Positions 33,488 through 41,938 of a DNA stretch of 64,000 nucleotides are shown piece after piece. The notes beneath the pieces were generated by a model. It did no database searches and had not been told where the DNA came from. It saw only the letters and a program-made list of their open reading frames with translations. Source of the stretch: RYN-230 sp963720645 (GTDB taxonomy: Bacteria; Actinomycetota; Actinomycetes; Streptosporangiales; Streptosporangiaceae). The position numbers were made by a program, and so were the translations under genes. Each line of letters starts with the position of its first letter. Within the stretch, counting starts at the first letter, position 1. The DNA is taken from positions 1 through 64,000 of the forward strand of contig CAVRFX010000008.1 of the NCBI GenBank assembly GCA_963720645.1, written 5' to 3'.

Positions 33488-33970
33488 ATGTCTGCGAGCA
33501 CTGAGAATCACGCCATGGTCCGGGTGGAACGCCTCATCCCGGCTCCCCCGGGGCAGGTGTACCGGGCCTGGCTCGACCCTGAGCTGCTGCGGCTCTGGAT
33601 GGCGCCTGGCAGCCTGACCATGGCCCGGGCCGAGATCGAGGAGTGGCCCGGCGGCTGCTACCGGATCTGGCAGGAGGACTCCGGCCGCGAGGCCGGCGGC
33701 TTCGAGGCCGAACTGCTTGAGCTCGTCCCGGACGAGCGGCTGGTGTTCCGCTGGGGATTCGTCGGCCCCCAGCGCGCCGACGGCCCGGTCTTCGACTCGC
33801 GGCTGACCGTCACGCTCAGCCCGGACCCCGCGGGCGGCACCATGCTCACCCTGGTCCACGAACAGCTCGGCGAACTGGCGGCCGCCCTGCCCCAGGTGGC
33901 GGACAACGTCGGGCCAGGCTGGGAGGACGTGCTCGGCAAGCTGGCCGCCGCCCTCGCCCAGGGAGCCTGA
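33488..33970 (+). CDS. SRPBCC (AHSA1-like) domain protein
   Basis: 160 residues. RVERLIPAPPGQVYRAWLDPELL, RAEIEEWPGGCYRIW, FEAELLELVPDERLVFRW and GWEDVLGKLAAAL define the AHSA1/START-like fold with a hydrophobic ligand cavity. Likely co-transcribed with the ArsR gene and controlled by the twin operators. Ligand unknown. Confidence 0.9.
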   Translation: MSASTENHAMVRVERLIPAPPGQVYRAWLDPELLRLWMAPGSLTMARAEIEEWPGGCYRIWQEDSGREAGGFEAELLELVPDERLVFRWGFVGPQRADGPVFDSRLTVTLSPDPAGGTMLTLVHEQLGELAAALPQVADNVGPGWEDVLGKLAAALAQGA

Positions 33971-34108
33971 GCCCCCGGGCGCCTGGTCCCACCGGAGAAC
34001 CTGAACCCGCCCTCGCGAGTCGCCCGCAGGCCCAGTCCCGGCACGAGAGCGATCCGCAGCCCCCAGCCTCGGTCACCGCACCCGCCCCACCCGCCACCTG
34101 CCGGCCTC

Positions 34109-34156
34109 GTGATCATGGCTTTGGTGCCGTTCCCGCTACGCCGAAGCCGTGATCAC
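34109..34156. repeat. Hairpin with 16-bp arms and GTGATCA ends
   Basis: Arms GTGATCATGGCTTTGG (34109-34124) and CCGAAGCCGTGATCAC (34141-34156) pair with two mismatches around a 16-nt loop. It lies 40 bp before the MFS gene and may be a terminator, a REP-like element or an operator for the pump. Confidence 0.8.
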
Positions 34157-34197
34157 GCTCCATGTTTGCCCCGGCCTGTCGTGGAAGTTAAGGGTTC

Positions 34198-35844
34198 ATG
34201 GGTCAGTCCCGTGGTGCCCCCGCTGGTCCCGTCCGCCGGGCCGGCGTGGCGGTCGCCACGCTGTGCCTGGTGCAGTTCATGGACGTGCTCGGGGTGACCG
34301 TGGTGGTCACCTCGCTGCCCGCGATGCTGGCCAGCCTGCATGCCCCCGATTCGCTGGGCAGCCTGATCGCGACCGGCTACGCCATGTTCTTCGGCGGCCT
34401 GCTGATGCTCGGCGCCCGGCTCGGGGACCGCTACGGCCACCGGCGCACGATCCTGGTCAGCCTGGCCGTGTTCGCTACCGGAGCCCTCGTCGCGGCGACC
34501 GCGCCGTCGGTCCTGGCCCTGGCCGCGGGCCGCTGCCTCCAGGGTGCGGCGGCCGCCGCGTCGGTGCCCTCCGCGTTGCGCCTGCTGACCACGATCACCG
34601 CCGAGGGACCCGCCAGGCACCGCGCCATCGCGGCCTGGAGCGCGGCCGGGGCGGCGGCGGGCGCCAGCGGTTTCGTGGTGGGCGGCATCGTCACGGACCT
34701 GACCAGCTGGCGCGTGATCTTCTGGGCCTACCTGCCGCTCGCGGCCCTGCTGGCCACGGTCATCGCGGTCTCGGTGCCCCGGGACGGGGCCCGCCGGCAG
34801 GCGGAATCGCTGAACCTGGCCGGATCGCTGATCTTCACGGCGGCCGTGATGGCCTTCGTGGTCGGAGCCACCGTGATCGCCCAGCCGGGCGGCCGGGTCG
34901 CGGGCGCGCTGCTGCTGGCGGCCTGCGTCGCGCTGGCCGGCGGGTTCGTGCTGGCTGACCGCCGGGCCGCCGCGCCGTTGCTGCCGCGGGAGCTGATCCG
35001 GTCCCGGCCGCTGCGGCTGGGGACGCTCGGCGCCCTGCTCAACACCGCGACCACCAGCTCGGTCCTCACGCTGGCCACTCTCTACCTGCAAGATTCTCTG
35101 CGACGCACCCCGTTGCAGGCCGCGGCCACGCTGCTGCCGTTCAGCCTGGCGGTGATCGCCGGGTCCGTGCTGGCCGCGGCGATCCAGCGACGCACGGCCC
35201 AGCAACCCACGGCCCAGCAACCCACGGCCCCGCAACCCACGGCCCCGCAACCCACGGCCCCGCAACCCACGGCCCCGCAACCCACGGCCCCGCGGCATAC
35301 GGGTCAGCGACGCGCAGGGCCGCCACGGCTGGTCGCCCAGCGCCTGATCGCGGCCGGCCTGGCCCTGATCGCGGTGGCCGACGCGGCGCTGATCCCGCTG
35401 GCCGCGTTGGCCTGGGCGGTACCGGTCTGCGCCGCGGTGGCCGGTGCCGGCATCGGGCTGTCGTCCGTCGCGGCCACGGGCCTGGGCACCGACGTCGCGC
35501 CGCGGTGGCGGGGCGGCGCGTCCGGGATCATCAACACCGCGGCGCAGCTCGGGACGGCCGTGGGGATCGCGGCGCTGATCCTGGTGGCCGCGTCCACCGG
35601 CGAGACCCCCGCGCTGGGCACGTCCCCGCCCCGGATCGCCTGGGCCGTCGCCGTGCTTGCCGCAGCGGCAGGTGCAGTCCGGTTCGCCCTCGCCCGCCCG
35701 GGTCCCGTCGCGGCGACCGGCGGAGAACCAGGGCCGGCCGCGGCGGCCGGCGGAGAAGATGTGCCTGCCCGAGGTGGCGAGCCCGCCAGGCAGGGTGCAC
35801 CCGTCAGGCAGGATGTGCCCGCTCAGGAGGACGCCTCCGCCTGA
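34198..35844 (+). CDS. MFS drug-efflux transporter, DHA2 (14-TMS) type
   Basis: 548 residues. Motif A-like LMLGARLGDRYGHRR after helix 2, motif C-like GAAAGASGFVVGG, and an alternating hydrophobic pattern consistent with 14 helices (EmrB/QacA). Between helices 10 and 11 a loop contains seven copies of a five-residue unit (PTAQQ/PTAPQ) from a 15-bp DNA repeat. The C-terminus is a Gly/Pro/Ala-rich tail. Proton-coupled export of an unknown compound. No regulator is adjacent. Confidence 0.88.
   Translation: MGQSRGAPAGPVRRAGVAVATLCLVQFMDVLGVTVVVTSLPAMLASLHAPDSLGSLIATGYAMFFGGLLMLGARLGDRYGHRRTILVSLAVFATGALVAATAPSVLALAAGRCLQGAAAAASVPSALRLLTTITAEGPARHRAIAAWSAAGAAAGASGFVVGGIVTDLTSWRVIFWAYLPLAALLATVIAVSVPRDGARRQAESLNLAGSLIFTAAVMAFVVGATVIAQPGGRVAGALLLAACVALAGGFVLADRRAAAPLLPRELIRSRPLRLGTLGALLNTATTSSVLTLATLYLQDSLRRTPLQAAATLLPFSLAVIAGSVLAAAIQRRTAQQPTAQQPTAPQPTAPQPTAPQPTAPQPTAPRHTGQRRAGPPRLVAQRLIAAGLALIAVADAALIPLAALAWAVPVCAAVAGAGIGLSSVAATGLGTDVAPRWRGGASGIINTAAQLGTAVGIAALILVAASTGETPALGTSPPRIAWAVAVLAAAAGAVRFALARPGPVAATGGEPGPAAAAGGEDVPARGGEPARQGAPVRQDVPAQEDASA
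35191..35295 (+). repeat. 15-bp in-frame minisatellite within the MFS gene
   Basis: Seven units of CCCACGGCCC(A/C)(G/C)CAA-type sequence, the last five nearly identical. The length is a multiple of three, so copy changes keep the frame. Confidence 0.9.
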
Positions 35845-35893
35845 TGGGAGGTGCTACCCGGGAGCATGCGGCACGGCCGGGTGCTCGCCGGGT

Positions 35894-36373
35894 TCAGCGG
35901 CCGTGCACGTCCCGGTTGGCGGCCGCGATCGTGGTGTTCAGCACCAGGGCGAACGCGTTCCAGCCCACGTACGGCAGCAGGGCCACGGCCGCCTTCCGGT
36001 CCGTCCGGGCCACCTCCCTGGTCAGCGCGACCGTGGACACCTCCAGGACGGCGATGACCGCCACGCCCAGCGCGGGCCGGTGCCCGCGGAAGAAGACCCA
36101 CGGCCAGGCTGCGTTCAGGGCCAGGTTGACGCCGAGGGCCGTGGCCAGGCGGCGCCGCTGGGCCCGGCCGGCCCGGGTCCAGGCCCGGCCGGTGGCCCCG
36201 GCGGTCAGCGCGTAGAGCACGGTCCAGACCTGGCCGATGACCTGGCCGGGTGGCTGCCACGCGGGCAGGTCGAGCGATCGGTACCAGGTGCTGTCCACGT
36301 CGGTCGCGACGCTGCCTGCCACCGCGGCGGTCGCGGTCGCGGCCCCCGTGGCCAGGTAAGTCTTGGCTGCCAT
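35894..36373 (-). CDS. TspO/MBR-family membrane protein
   Basis: 159 residues. Five-helix TspO with the tryptophan-rich features: WYRSLDLPAWQPPGQVIGQVWTVLYAL, then LNAAWPWVFFRGHRPALG and PYVGWNAFALVLNTTI. TspO proteins bind porphyrins or cholesterol-like ligands and modulate stress. The start could also be 36406. Confidence 0.92.
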   Translation of the reverse strand: MAAKTYLATGAATATAAVAGSVATDVDSTWYRSLDLPAWQPPGQVIGQVWTVLYALTAGATGRAWTRAGRAQRRRLATALGVNLALNAAWPWVFFRGHRPALGVAVIAVLEVSTVALTREVARTDRKAAVALLPYVGWNAFALVLNTTIAAANRDVHGR

Positions 36374-36429
36374 AGCCTGGGACCTGCCCGTCTGCCCGCC
36401 CGCCAATCACGGTGATCATCCAACGGCTG

Positions 36430-36560
36430 CCCACCCCGCTCCCGGGACCTGATCGCCGCGGGGCGCCCACCCCGCTCCCGGGACCTGATCGCCGCGGGGC
36501 GCCCACCCCGCTCCCGGGACCTGATCGCGGCGTGGCGCCCACCCCGCTCCCGGGACCTGA
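36430..36560. repeat. 36-bp tandem repeat, about 3.6 copies
   Basis: CCCACCCCGCTCCCGGGACC plus TGATCGCCGCGGGGCG repeats at 36430, 36466, 36502 and partially at 36538. The copies are contiguous with no spacers, so it is not CRISPR. It sits in the divergent gap between tspO and a GNAT gene. Confidence 0.95.
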
Positions 36561-36635
36561 ATGCCGCACGACTGCCGTTTCCCACCGGCAGCAGAGCGGT
36601 TCACCCCTCCCGCCCGCTGCGGCAGGATGCTGGAT

Positions 36636-37157
36636 ATGGACGATCCGATCGAGTTGCGGCCTGTCGAGGAAGGCGATCTGGCGACGCTGGGCGACCTGAT
36701 GGCGGGTGACCCGGTCGCGGCGGGAGAGTTCTCCTGGTACGGCTGGAACGACCGCCAGCGGTGGCACCGCCGGTGGGCGGAGAACGGCCTGCTCGGCGAC
36801 GACGGCGGAACCCTCATGGTGACCCGCGGCCTGAAACGGCTGGGGCTGGTGAACTGGCGGCGTAAAACCGCCACTCCGACCGCCTACCACTGGGAAATCG
36901 GCATCGCCCTGCTGCCCGAGGCCCGGGGACATGGGTACGGCACCGAAGCGCACCGGCTGCTGGTGCGGTACCTGTTCGCGCACACGCCGGTACACCGGAT
37001 CGAGGCGGCCACCGAGACGGGCAATCTCGCGGAGCAGCGGGCCCTGGAGAAGGCCGGCTTCACCCGGGAGGGTGTGCTGCGCGGCGCCGGATGGCGGGAC
37101 GGCGCCTGGCGCGACGGGGTCTGGTTCAGTGTGCTGCGCACCGACCTGGAGCCGTGA
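36636..37157 (+). CDS. GNAT N-acetyltransferase
   Basis: 173 residues from ATG 36636. IELRPVEEGDLATLGDLM, then IGIALLPEARGHGYGTEAHRLLVRYLF with the acetyl-CoA RGHGYGTEA loop, then NLAEQRALEKAGFTREGVLR. A RimJ/L-type acetyltransferase of unknown substrate. ATG 36627 is an alternative. The 36-bp array lies just upstream. Confidence 0.9.
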   Translation: MDDPIELRPVEEGDLATLGDLMAGDPVAAGEFSWYGWNDRQRWHRRWAENGLLGDDGGTLMVTRGLKRLGLVNWRRKTATPTAYHWEIGIALLPEARGHGYGTEAHRLLVRYLFAHTPVHRIEAATETGNLAEQRALEKAGFTREGVLRGAGWRDGAWRDGVWFSVLRTDLEP

Positions 37158-37239
37158 CCTGGCGGCAGAAGCCGGCCGGGCCGTGATGCCCGCCCGGGCG
37201 ACCTGGCCGGGCGGCCCTCACCAAGTAGGCTGACGCCCC

Positions 37240-37992
37240 GTGGTGACTGGGACATACCGGGACCTGTTCGTGGCCATCGCCGGGGCGGCGGGTGCGCTGA
37301 CCGGCCTGCTGTTCGTGGCCCTGTCGGTAGCTCCCCGGCCGCGCATGGCCCAGCACCCTGACGTCATCCGGCAGGTCCGGGCGGCGGCGGCGCTCGTGTC
37401 GTTCACCAACGCCCTGGCCATCTCCCTGTTCGGCCTGGTGCCGCACAACCTCATCGGCTACCCGGCGGCCGTGGCCGGGACCGTCGGCCTGCTGTTCACG
37501 CTCGGCGGGCTGCGGTCCATCCTGGCCGACCCGGTCGCCCGGCCGCGGGCGCGGAGCCAGATCGGGCTGATCTTGCTGCTGCTGGGCGCGTTCGGGGTCG
37601 AGATCGTGGCCGGCATCATCGTGGCCGTGAACCCGGCCGAGCGGGCACCCATCGACGTGATCGGCAACGTCCTGGTCGCCTCGCTGCTCATCGGGGTCGC
37701 CCGGTCCTGGGAACTCGTGGGCGACCGTGACACCGGCGTCTCCGGCTCCATCGCCGCGCTGATCGGGCGCGAGCGTCACCTCGGGGGGTCCGTGGCCGGC
37801 CCGGCCGATGTCCCGCGTGACGATGACGCGGTCCCGCCCGGGGAGGTCGCCTCGCCGGTGGAAGCCGCCTCTCCAGGGAAGGCTGCCCCGCCGGGGAAGG
37901 CCGCCCGGCCGGGGAAGGCCGCCCCGCCGGGAGGTGTGGGTAACGACGGCGGCCCGGCGGGCGGCGCCGGGCCGTCCTCCCCCGGGAGCTGA
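37240..37992 (+). CDS. Membrane protein with low-complexity C-terminal tail
   Basis: 250 residues, GTG 37240. Helices: LFVAIAGAAGALTGLLFVALSV, ALVSFTNALAISLFGLVP, YPAAVAGTVGLLFTLGGL, GLILLLLGAFGVEIVAGIIVA, and a weaker one at VIGNVLVASLLIGVA. The C-terminal 70 residues repeat EAASPGKAAPPGKAARPGKA from a 15-bp DNA unit. The family occurs in actinobacteria without known function. Confidence 0.75.
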   Translation: MVTGTYRDLFVAIAGAAGALTGLLFVALSVAPRPRMAQHPDVIRQVRAAAALVSFTNALAISLFGLVPHNLIGYPAAVAGTVGLLFTLGGLRSILADPVARPRARSQIGLILLLLGAFGVEIVAGIIVAVNPAERAPIDVIGNVLVASLLIGVARSWELVGDRDTGVSGSIAALIGRERHLGGSVAGPADVPRDDDAVPPGEVASPVEAASPGKAAPPGKAARPGKAAPPGGVGNDGGPAGGAGPSSPGS

Positions 37993-38745
37993 GTACTGTG
38001 CCTCCGCCGGAGGCCTCGTCACCGGGTTTCGGACGTCCGTAATAGGGCGCTAATGTTCCGGAAGTCAGCGCCCGAGGGTGCTGCCTGCCGGGCCCGCCCG
38101 GCCAGATTTCATCGGGCACCGAGCGGCGGCAGGGCCGGTAACACCCGCCTCGAGACCGGCGAACCGGGCGGTTTCGGTCGGTACCTACCGCCCGGTCCCG
38201 GGGCTGAGCAACGGCACCAGACCAGTCACCGCCAGGAGCAGGATCGTTACCGCGAGCCACCTTCAGGCCAGGTCAGGCCCGGGCGGACCGTGCGGCGGCC
38301 CCGGGGGCGGCGCCGCCCGGGGTGTCATCCATCGTCGTCACGCACGGGCGCCCCGCACCGGCCAGGTGACCGGCGGGACGGGGGTCAGCGTGCCTGCCTG
38401 AGCGCCCGTTTGGGAGGAGGGCGGACTATAACACGAAACCTATGTCCGAAAACAGGTCTTTTGGCCCTGACCTTAAATGTCTCTCGACTGGTGAAATGTT
38501 TGGTGATGGCTCCGGGCCGGGCGGCCCCTGGTACCGGGCCTATTCGGGGGGCGGAGGGCTCCGTGTGCCGGGCTGGGGAGGCGTACGGAGCCCTCACACC
38601 TGTCTGGACCCGGTGACGGTCCCGGTCTCGCGGTCCCGGTTTCATGGTCCGGGTCTCATGGTCTGGTCTCGTGGTCCCGGCCGCGGCGACTGCCTTCGGC
38701 GGGTCGCCCCCGCGCCCTGGTTCCGGGGTGGGTGAGGAACCGGGA

Positions 38746-38764
38746 ACGGTTTTCGTTGCGGAGA
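38746..38764 (-). repeat. Short interspersed motif, copy C (intergenic)
   Basis: The 19 bases TCTCCGCAACGAAAACCGT (minus strand) are identical to those inside moeA and the TPP-enzyme gene. Confidence 0.85.
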
Positions 38765-38793
38765 TTGAAACCTGGCCCGTGCCTGCGGGCAGC

Positions 38794-38910
38794 CGGGCGG
38801 CCCCGCGGACGAAGTTCCGCCAGGGCAGCCTGCGGACTAAGTTCCGCCCGGCAGCCCCGCGGACGAAGTTCCGCCCGGCAGCCCCGCGGACGAAGTTCCG
38901 CCCGGCAGCA
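38794..38910. repeat. 27-bp tandem repeat, about four copies
   Basis: Units of AAGTTCCGCCCGGCAGCCCC plus GCGGACG; the last two are exact and the first two diverged. It ends just at the 3' end of the SDR gene on the other strand. Confidence 0.9.
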
Positions 38911-38914
38911 CAGC

Positions 38915-39694
38915 TCAGCCGTGATCGCCGAACCAGTGGGCGAGCAGCGCGAACGTCCGCGGGGCCGCACCGTGCAGCCGGGCTGGGAAGGTCATCCAGC
39001 GGGGCACGTACACCACCTGGCGGTCGTGCTCCAGCGCGGACATGATCGCCTCCGCGGCCCGTTCGGCCGGCAGCGGCACCGGCTTCCTCCGGCCGTAGGG
39101 ACGGCCGCGGCGGTCGAAGAACGGGGTGTTGATCACGCCGGGCACGATCACGGAGACACCCACGCCCGAACCTTCCAGTTCGTGGCCGAGGCTCTCGGCG
39201 AAGTTGCCCAGGCCCGCCTTGGCCGCCGAATAGACCGCCTCGTCCCGGACCGACGTCGCGCCCACGATGGACGAGACGAACACGATCCGGCCGCTGCCCC
39301 GCGCCGTCATCCAGGGCAGCAGCCTGCGGGTCAGCTCGATCGGCGCGGCCAGGTTGACGGCCAGGATCTCCGTGATCTTGTCGCCGGTCATCTCGCCGAC
39401 CGGGCCGCACCAGCCCACGCCCGCGTTGTTGATCAGGATGTCGATGCCCGGGGCGCTCGCCTCGTCCGCCGCGACCTGCAGCGCCGCCTCGGCCAGCTCG
39501 GCCGGGCCCTGCGGCTCCGCGAGGTCGGCTTTCAGGGCCAGCGCGCCCGTGTCCCTGGCCACCGCGTCCAGCCGCGCCGGATCCCGCCCGGCGATCAGCA
39601 GCCGGGCTCCCGACCTGGCCAGCACGCGTGCCGTCGCCGCGCCGATCCCCGACGATCCCCCGGTCACGAGCGCTACTGCGCCACGGAGCCGCAT
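38915..39694 (-). CDS. Short-chain dehydrogenase/reductase
   Basis: 259 residues. Classical SDR: VALVTGGSSGIGAATARVLA (NAD(P)-binding GxxxGxG), ILINNAGVG, the catalytic Ser in IVFVSSIVG and YSAAKAGL with Tyr and Lys. Then VIVPGVINTPFFDRRGRPY and a C-terminal RRKPVPLPAERAAEAIM segment seen in SDRs that act on lipids or unknown substrates. Single gene. Confidence 0.92.
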   Translation of the reverse strand: MRLRGAVALVTGGSSGIGAATARVLARSGARLLIAGRDPARLDAVARDTGALALKADLAEPQGPAELAEAALQVAADEASAPGIDILINNAGVGWCGPVGEMTGDKITEILAVNLAAPIELTRRLLPWMTARGSGRIVFVSSIVGATSVRDEAVYSAAKAGLGNFAESLGHELEGSGVGVSVIVPGVINTPFFDRRGRPYGRRKPVPLPAERAAEAIMSALEHDRQVVYVPRWMTFPARLHGAAPRTFALLAHWFGDHG

Positions 39695-39800
39695 CTCGCT
39701 ACCGTCTCATGTCACCTCTGGCCGGCCGCATACTGCCCTGCCCTCTGCCGCGAGCCCCCGGGCAGAGATCATGCAGGCGAGAGCCGTTTCCCCGGCGAGA

Positions 39801-40211
39801 TCAGGCCGGGGCGGCCTGCGCCTGCGCCACCGGCGCCGCGGCGTCGGCCCAGACACGCACGATGTCGCGCATCGACAGCAGGCCGATGACCTCCTGGCCC
39901 TCGATCACCACGAGGTGCCGGAATCCGGCCCGCACCATCGTCTCCGCGGCCTGCTGCAGGGTCCACTCGGGCGACGCGAACACCACGTCCATGGTGCGGT
40001 GGTCCGCGGCGAGCTCGCCGTCGGGATCCTGGCCCGCGCCGAGTGAGTCCAGAATGTCCCGTTCGGTGAGGATTCCGACCCCCGCGTGCTGGTCGTCGGT
40101 CACCACGGCCGCGCCCACCCGGCGTGCGGACATGAGGCGCGCCGCCTCGCGGAGGGTGTGCGCGGGCCCGATGGTGAGCACCAGCCTGGTCATGCCGTCT
40201 CGCACCTTCAC
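39801..40211 (-). CDS. CBS-domain pair protein
   Basis: 136 residues starting at GTG 40211. Two CBS motifs: VRDGMTRLVLTIGPAHTLREAA / GVGILTERDILDSLG and MDVVFASPEWTLQQAAETM / VIGLLSMRDIVRVW. Closely similar in layout to the protein at 9620-10078, perhaps a paralogue. Likely nucleotide-sensing regulator; partner unknown. The C-terminus is Ala/Gln-rich. Confidence 0.87.
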   Translation of the reverse strand: MKVRDGMTRLVLTIGPAHTLREAARLMSARRVGAAVVTDDQHAGVGILTERDILDSLGAGQDPDGELAADHRTMDVVFASPEWTLQQAAETMVRAGFRHLVVIEGQEVIGLLSMRDIVRVWADAAAPVAQAQAAPA

Positions 40212-40403
40212 GGTCGATCACTCCCCGGGCTGTGTCCGAGGCGCCACGACCCATCCGGGTCATGCCCGCCGGGGTGCGCCGCCTCGCTGCGGATGCGCTT
40301 GTGCTTTTGTGACGCGCCTGGTCTTTCTCAGCATCCGCGCAAGCCCGCGCGAGAGCAAGGCCTTATCCCAGACCGATCTGGCTACGCATTTATGCACATC
40401 AGG

Positions 40404-41195
40404 TCACGTTCCGGGGCTAGCCAGACGGTCGAGTACCTCCTGGTGCAGGCGGGCGTTGGTGCACACCACGCTGCCGCCGTCGGGCGCGGCGTTGCCCTCC
40501 AGGTCGGTGAAGACGCCGCCTGCCTCTTCCACGATGATCTGCAGGGCCGCGATGTCCCACAGGGACACGACAGGCTCCGCGGAGATGTCCACCGCGCCCT
40601 CGGCCACCAGGACGTGAGACCAGAAATCGCCGTAGGCGCGGGTCCGCCATACCGAGCGGGCCAGGTCGAGAAACCCCGGCAGCACGCCCCTCTCCTCCCA
40701 GCCGCCCAGGCTGGAGTAGGAGAACGACGCGTCCTCCATCCGGGCCACGTCCGAGACCCGGCACCGCGTGGCCTTGGTCAGGCTCTTGCCGGTCCACGCG
40801 CCGTTGTCGACGGCCGCCCACCAGCGCCGGCCCAGGGCGGGCGCGGACACCACGCCCATCACCACCTGGTCCCCGTCCATCAGGCCGATCAGGGTCGCCC
40901 ATACCGGGACGCCGCGGACATAATTCTTGGTCCCGTCGATCGGGTCGATCACCCAGCAGCGGGGCCCGCCGCCGTCCCGGCCGAACTCCTCGCCGAGCAC
41001 GGCGTCCCGCGGCCGTGACCGGCGCAGCACGTTCCGCAATGATTCCTCGGCCGCCTTGTCCGCGTCGCTGACCGGGGTCAGGTCGGGCTTGGACTCAACG
41101 TGCAGGTCCAGCGCCCGGAAACGGCGCGTGGTGATGTCGTCGGCCGCGTCGGCGAGGACGTGGGCGAAACGCAGGTCGTCGTCGTATCCGGCCAT
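40404..41195 (-). CDS. hisN: Histidinol-phosphatase/inositol-monophosphatase family
   Basis: 263 residues from ATG 41195. Metal-site motifs: GEEFG, the signature WVIDPIDGTKNYVRG and SLWDIAALQIIVEEAGGVF. In actinobacteria, members with this GTKNY-RGVPVWATLIGL form are the HisN histidinol-phosphatases of histidine biosynthesis. Distinction from inositol monophosphatase is by resemblance only. No other his genes adjoin. Confidence 0.85.
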   Translation of the reverse strand: MAGYDDDLRFAHVLADAADDITTRRFRALDLHVESKPDLTPVSDADKAAEESLRNVLRRSRPRDAVLGEEFGRDGGGPRCWVIDPIDGTKNYVRGVPVWATLIGLMDGDQVVMGVVSAPALGRRWWAAVDNGAWTGKSLTKATRCRVSDVARMEDASFSYSSLGGWEERGVLPGFLDLARSVWRTRAYGDFWSHVLVAEGAVDISAEPVVSLWDIAALQIIVEEAGGVFTDLEGNAAPDGGSVVCTNARLHQEVLDRLASPGT

Positions 41196-41267
41196 GGCGC
41201 GAAACGGTATCGGATCACGGCCGCCGCGGCCATCTGTGGACTGAGGAGCTGCCGTACCGTGACCGGC

Positions 41268-41558
41268 ATGGACTACACCCACCTCGGCCGGAGCGGCGTG
41301 TCCGTGAGCAGGCTCTGCCTCGGCACCATGAACTTCGGCGCCATCACCAGCGAGGCGGACGCCCATACGATCATGGACGCCGCCCATGAGCACGGCATCA
41401 ACTTCTTCGACTCGTCCAACACCTACGGCCAGCCGCGGGCGGAGGGCGTCACCGAGTCGGTCATCGGCCGGTGGATGGCGGCGGGCCGCGGCCGCCGCGC
41501 CCGGGCGGTGCAGCCCCCGAGGCCTACGCCTGGTAACCCTTTCTGGCGGTTCCGCTGA
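41268..41558 (+). pseudogene. Aldo/keto reductase, N-terminal fragment
   Basis: ATG 41268 opens DYTHLGRSGVSVSRLCLGTMNFG, then NFFDSSNTYGQPRAEGVTESVIGRW, the first 75 residues of an AKR with the catalytic Asp and Tyr (DSSNTYG). The barrel then ends in unrelated Arg/Pro-rich sequence and a stop. About 250 residues are missing. It lies just before a long perfect palindrome, which may mark the deletion point. Confidence 0.85.
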
Positions 41559-41627
41559 CTCAGCGTCGCCGGGCGCCGGGCCGTACCCCGGGCATCCGGC
41601 TCTCGGGGCGCCCACCGCCCCGCGGCC

Positions 41628-41683
41628 GTTCGTGATCAACCGATTGGTGTTGCTGGAGCAACACCAATCGGTTGATCACGAAC
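41628..41683. repeat. Perfect 27-bp inverted repeat with 2-nt spacer
   Basis: Arms at 41628-41654 and 41657-41683 (starting GTTCGTGATCAACCG and ending CGGTTGATCACGAAC) are exactly complementary with GG at the centre. The AT-rich stem is unlike the surroundings. No T-run follows. Possible roles are terminator, hairpin insertion or excision scar. Confidence 0.97.
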
Positions 41684-41938
41684 CAGCGCCTGGTGCTGGT
41701 GGGATCCTCGGGGCTGAGGTGGCTTCAGGGGCTGATGTGGTTCGGGGTCAGCCTCAGCGGGGGCCACGGGCGCGAGTGGAGCCCGCCTCGGCAGGTACGG
41801 GCGGGAGTAGGGCCCGGCGCGGGCGGGGGGGCCGGGTTGCACGGGGCCCGGGCCGCCCGGGGGCTGGCTAGGCCGGGGCCGCCCGGGCCGCCCCGGGCCG
41901 CCCCGGGGGCCCGAGTCGGCCGAGGGCCCGGGGCCGGG

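Larger units (their letters stand above)
37993..38914. other. Repeat-rich intergenic region, no supported gene
   Basis: About 900 bp. Open frames exist but none has a recognisable domain or start. Content: GC-rich hairpins near 38290-38330, an AT-rich patch at 38425-38520 that could be a promoter or decayed insertion, degenerate GGTCCCGGTCTC units at 38615-38680, one copy of the interspersed motif (38746), and the 27-bp minisatellite (38794). Confidence 0.6.

Noticed and set aside
36430..36560. 36-bp repeat array as a CRISPR
   Set aside because: Units are contiguous with no spacers, and no cas gene is present.
38053..38616. Long frame in the repeat-rich gap
   Set aside because: Arg/Pro/Gly-rich composition with no homology pattern, no ribosome-binding site and no codon bias distinct from the other frames.
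34198..41200. Biosynthetic gene cluster
   Set aside because: The region holds a transporter, SDR and acetyltransferases, but they are in different orientations and lack any scaffold-building enzyme.
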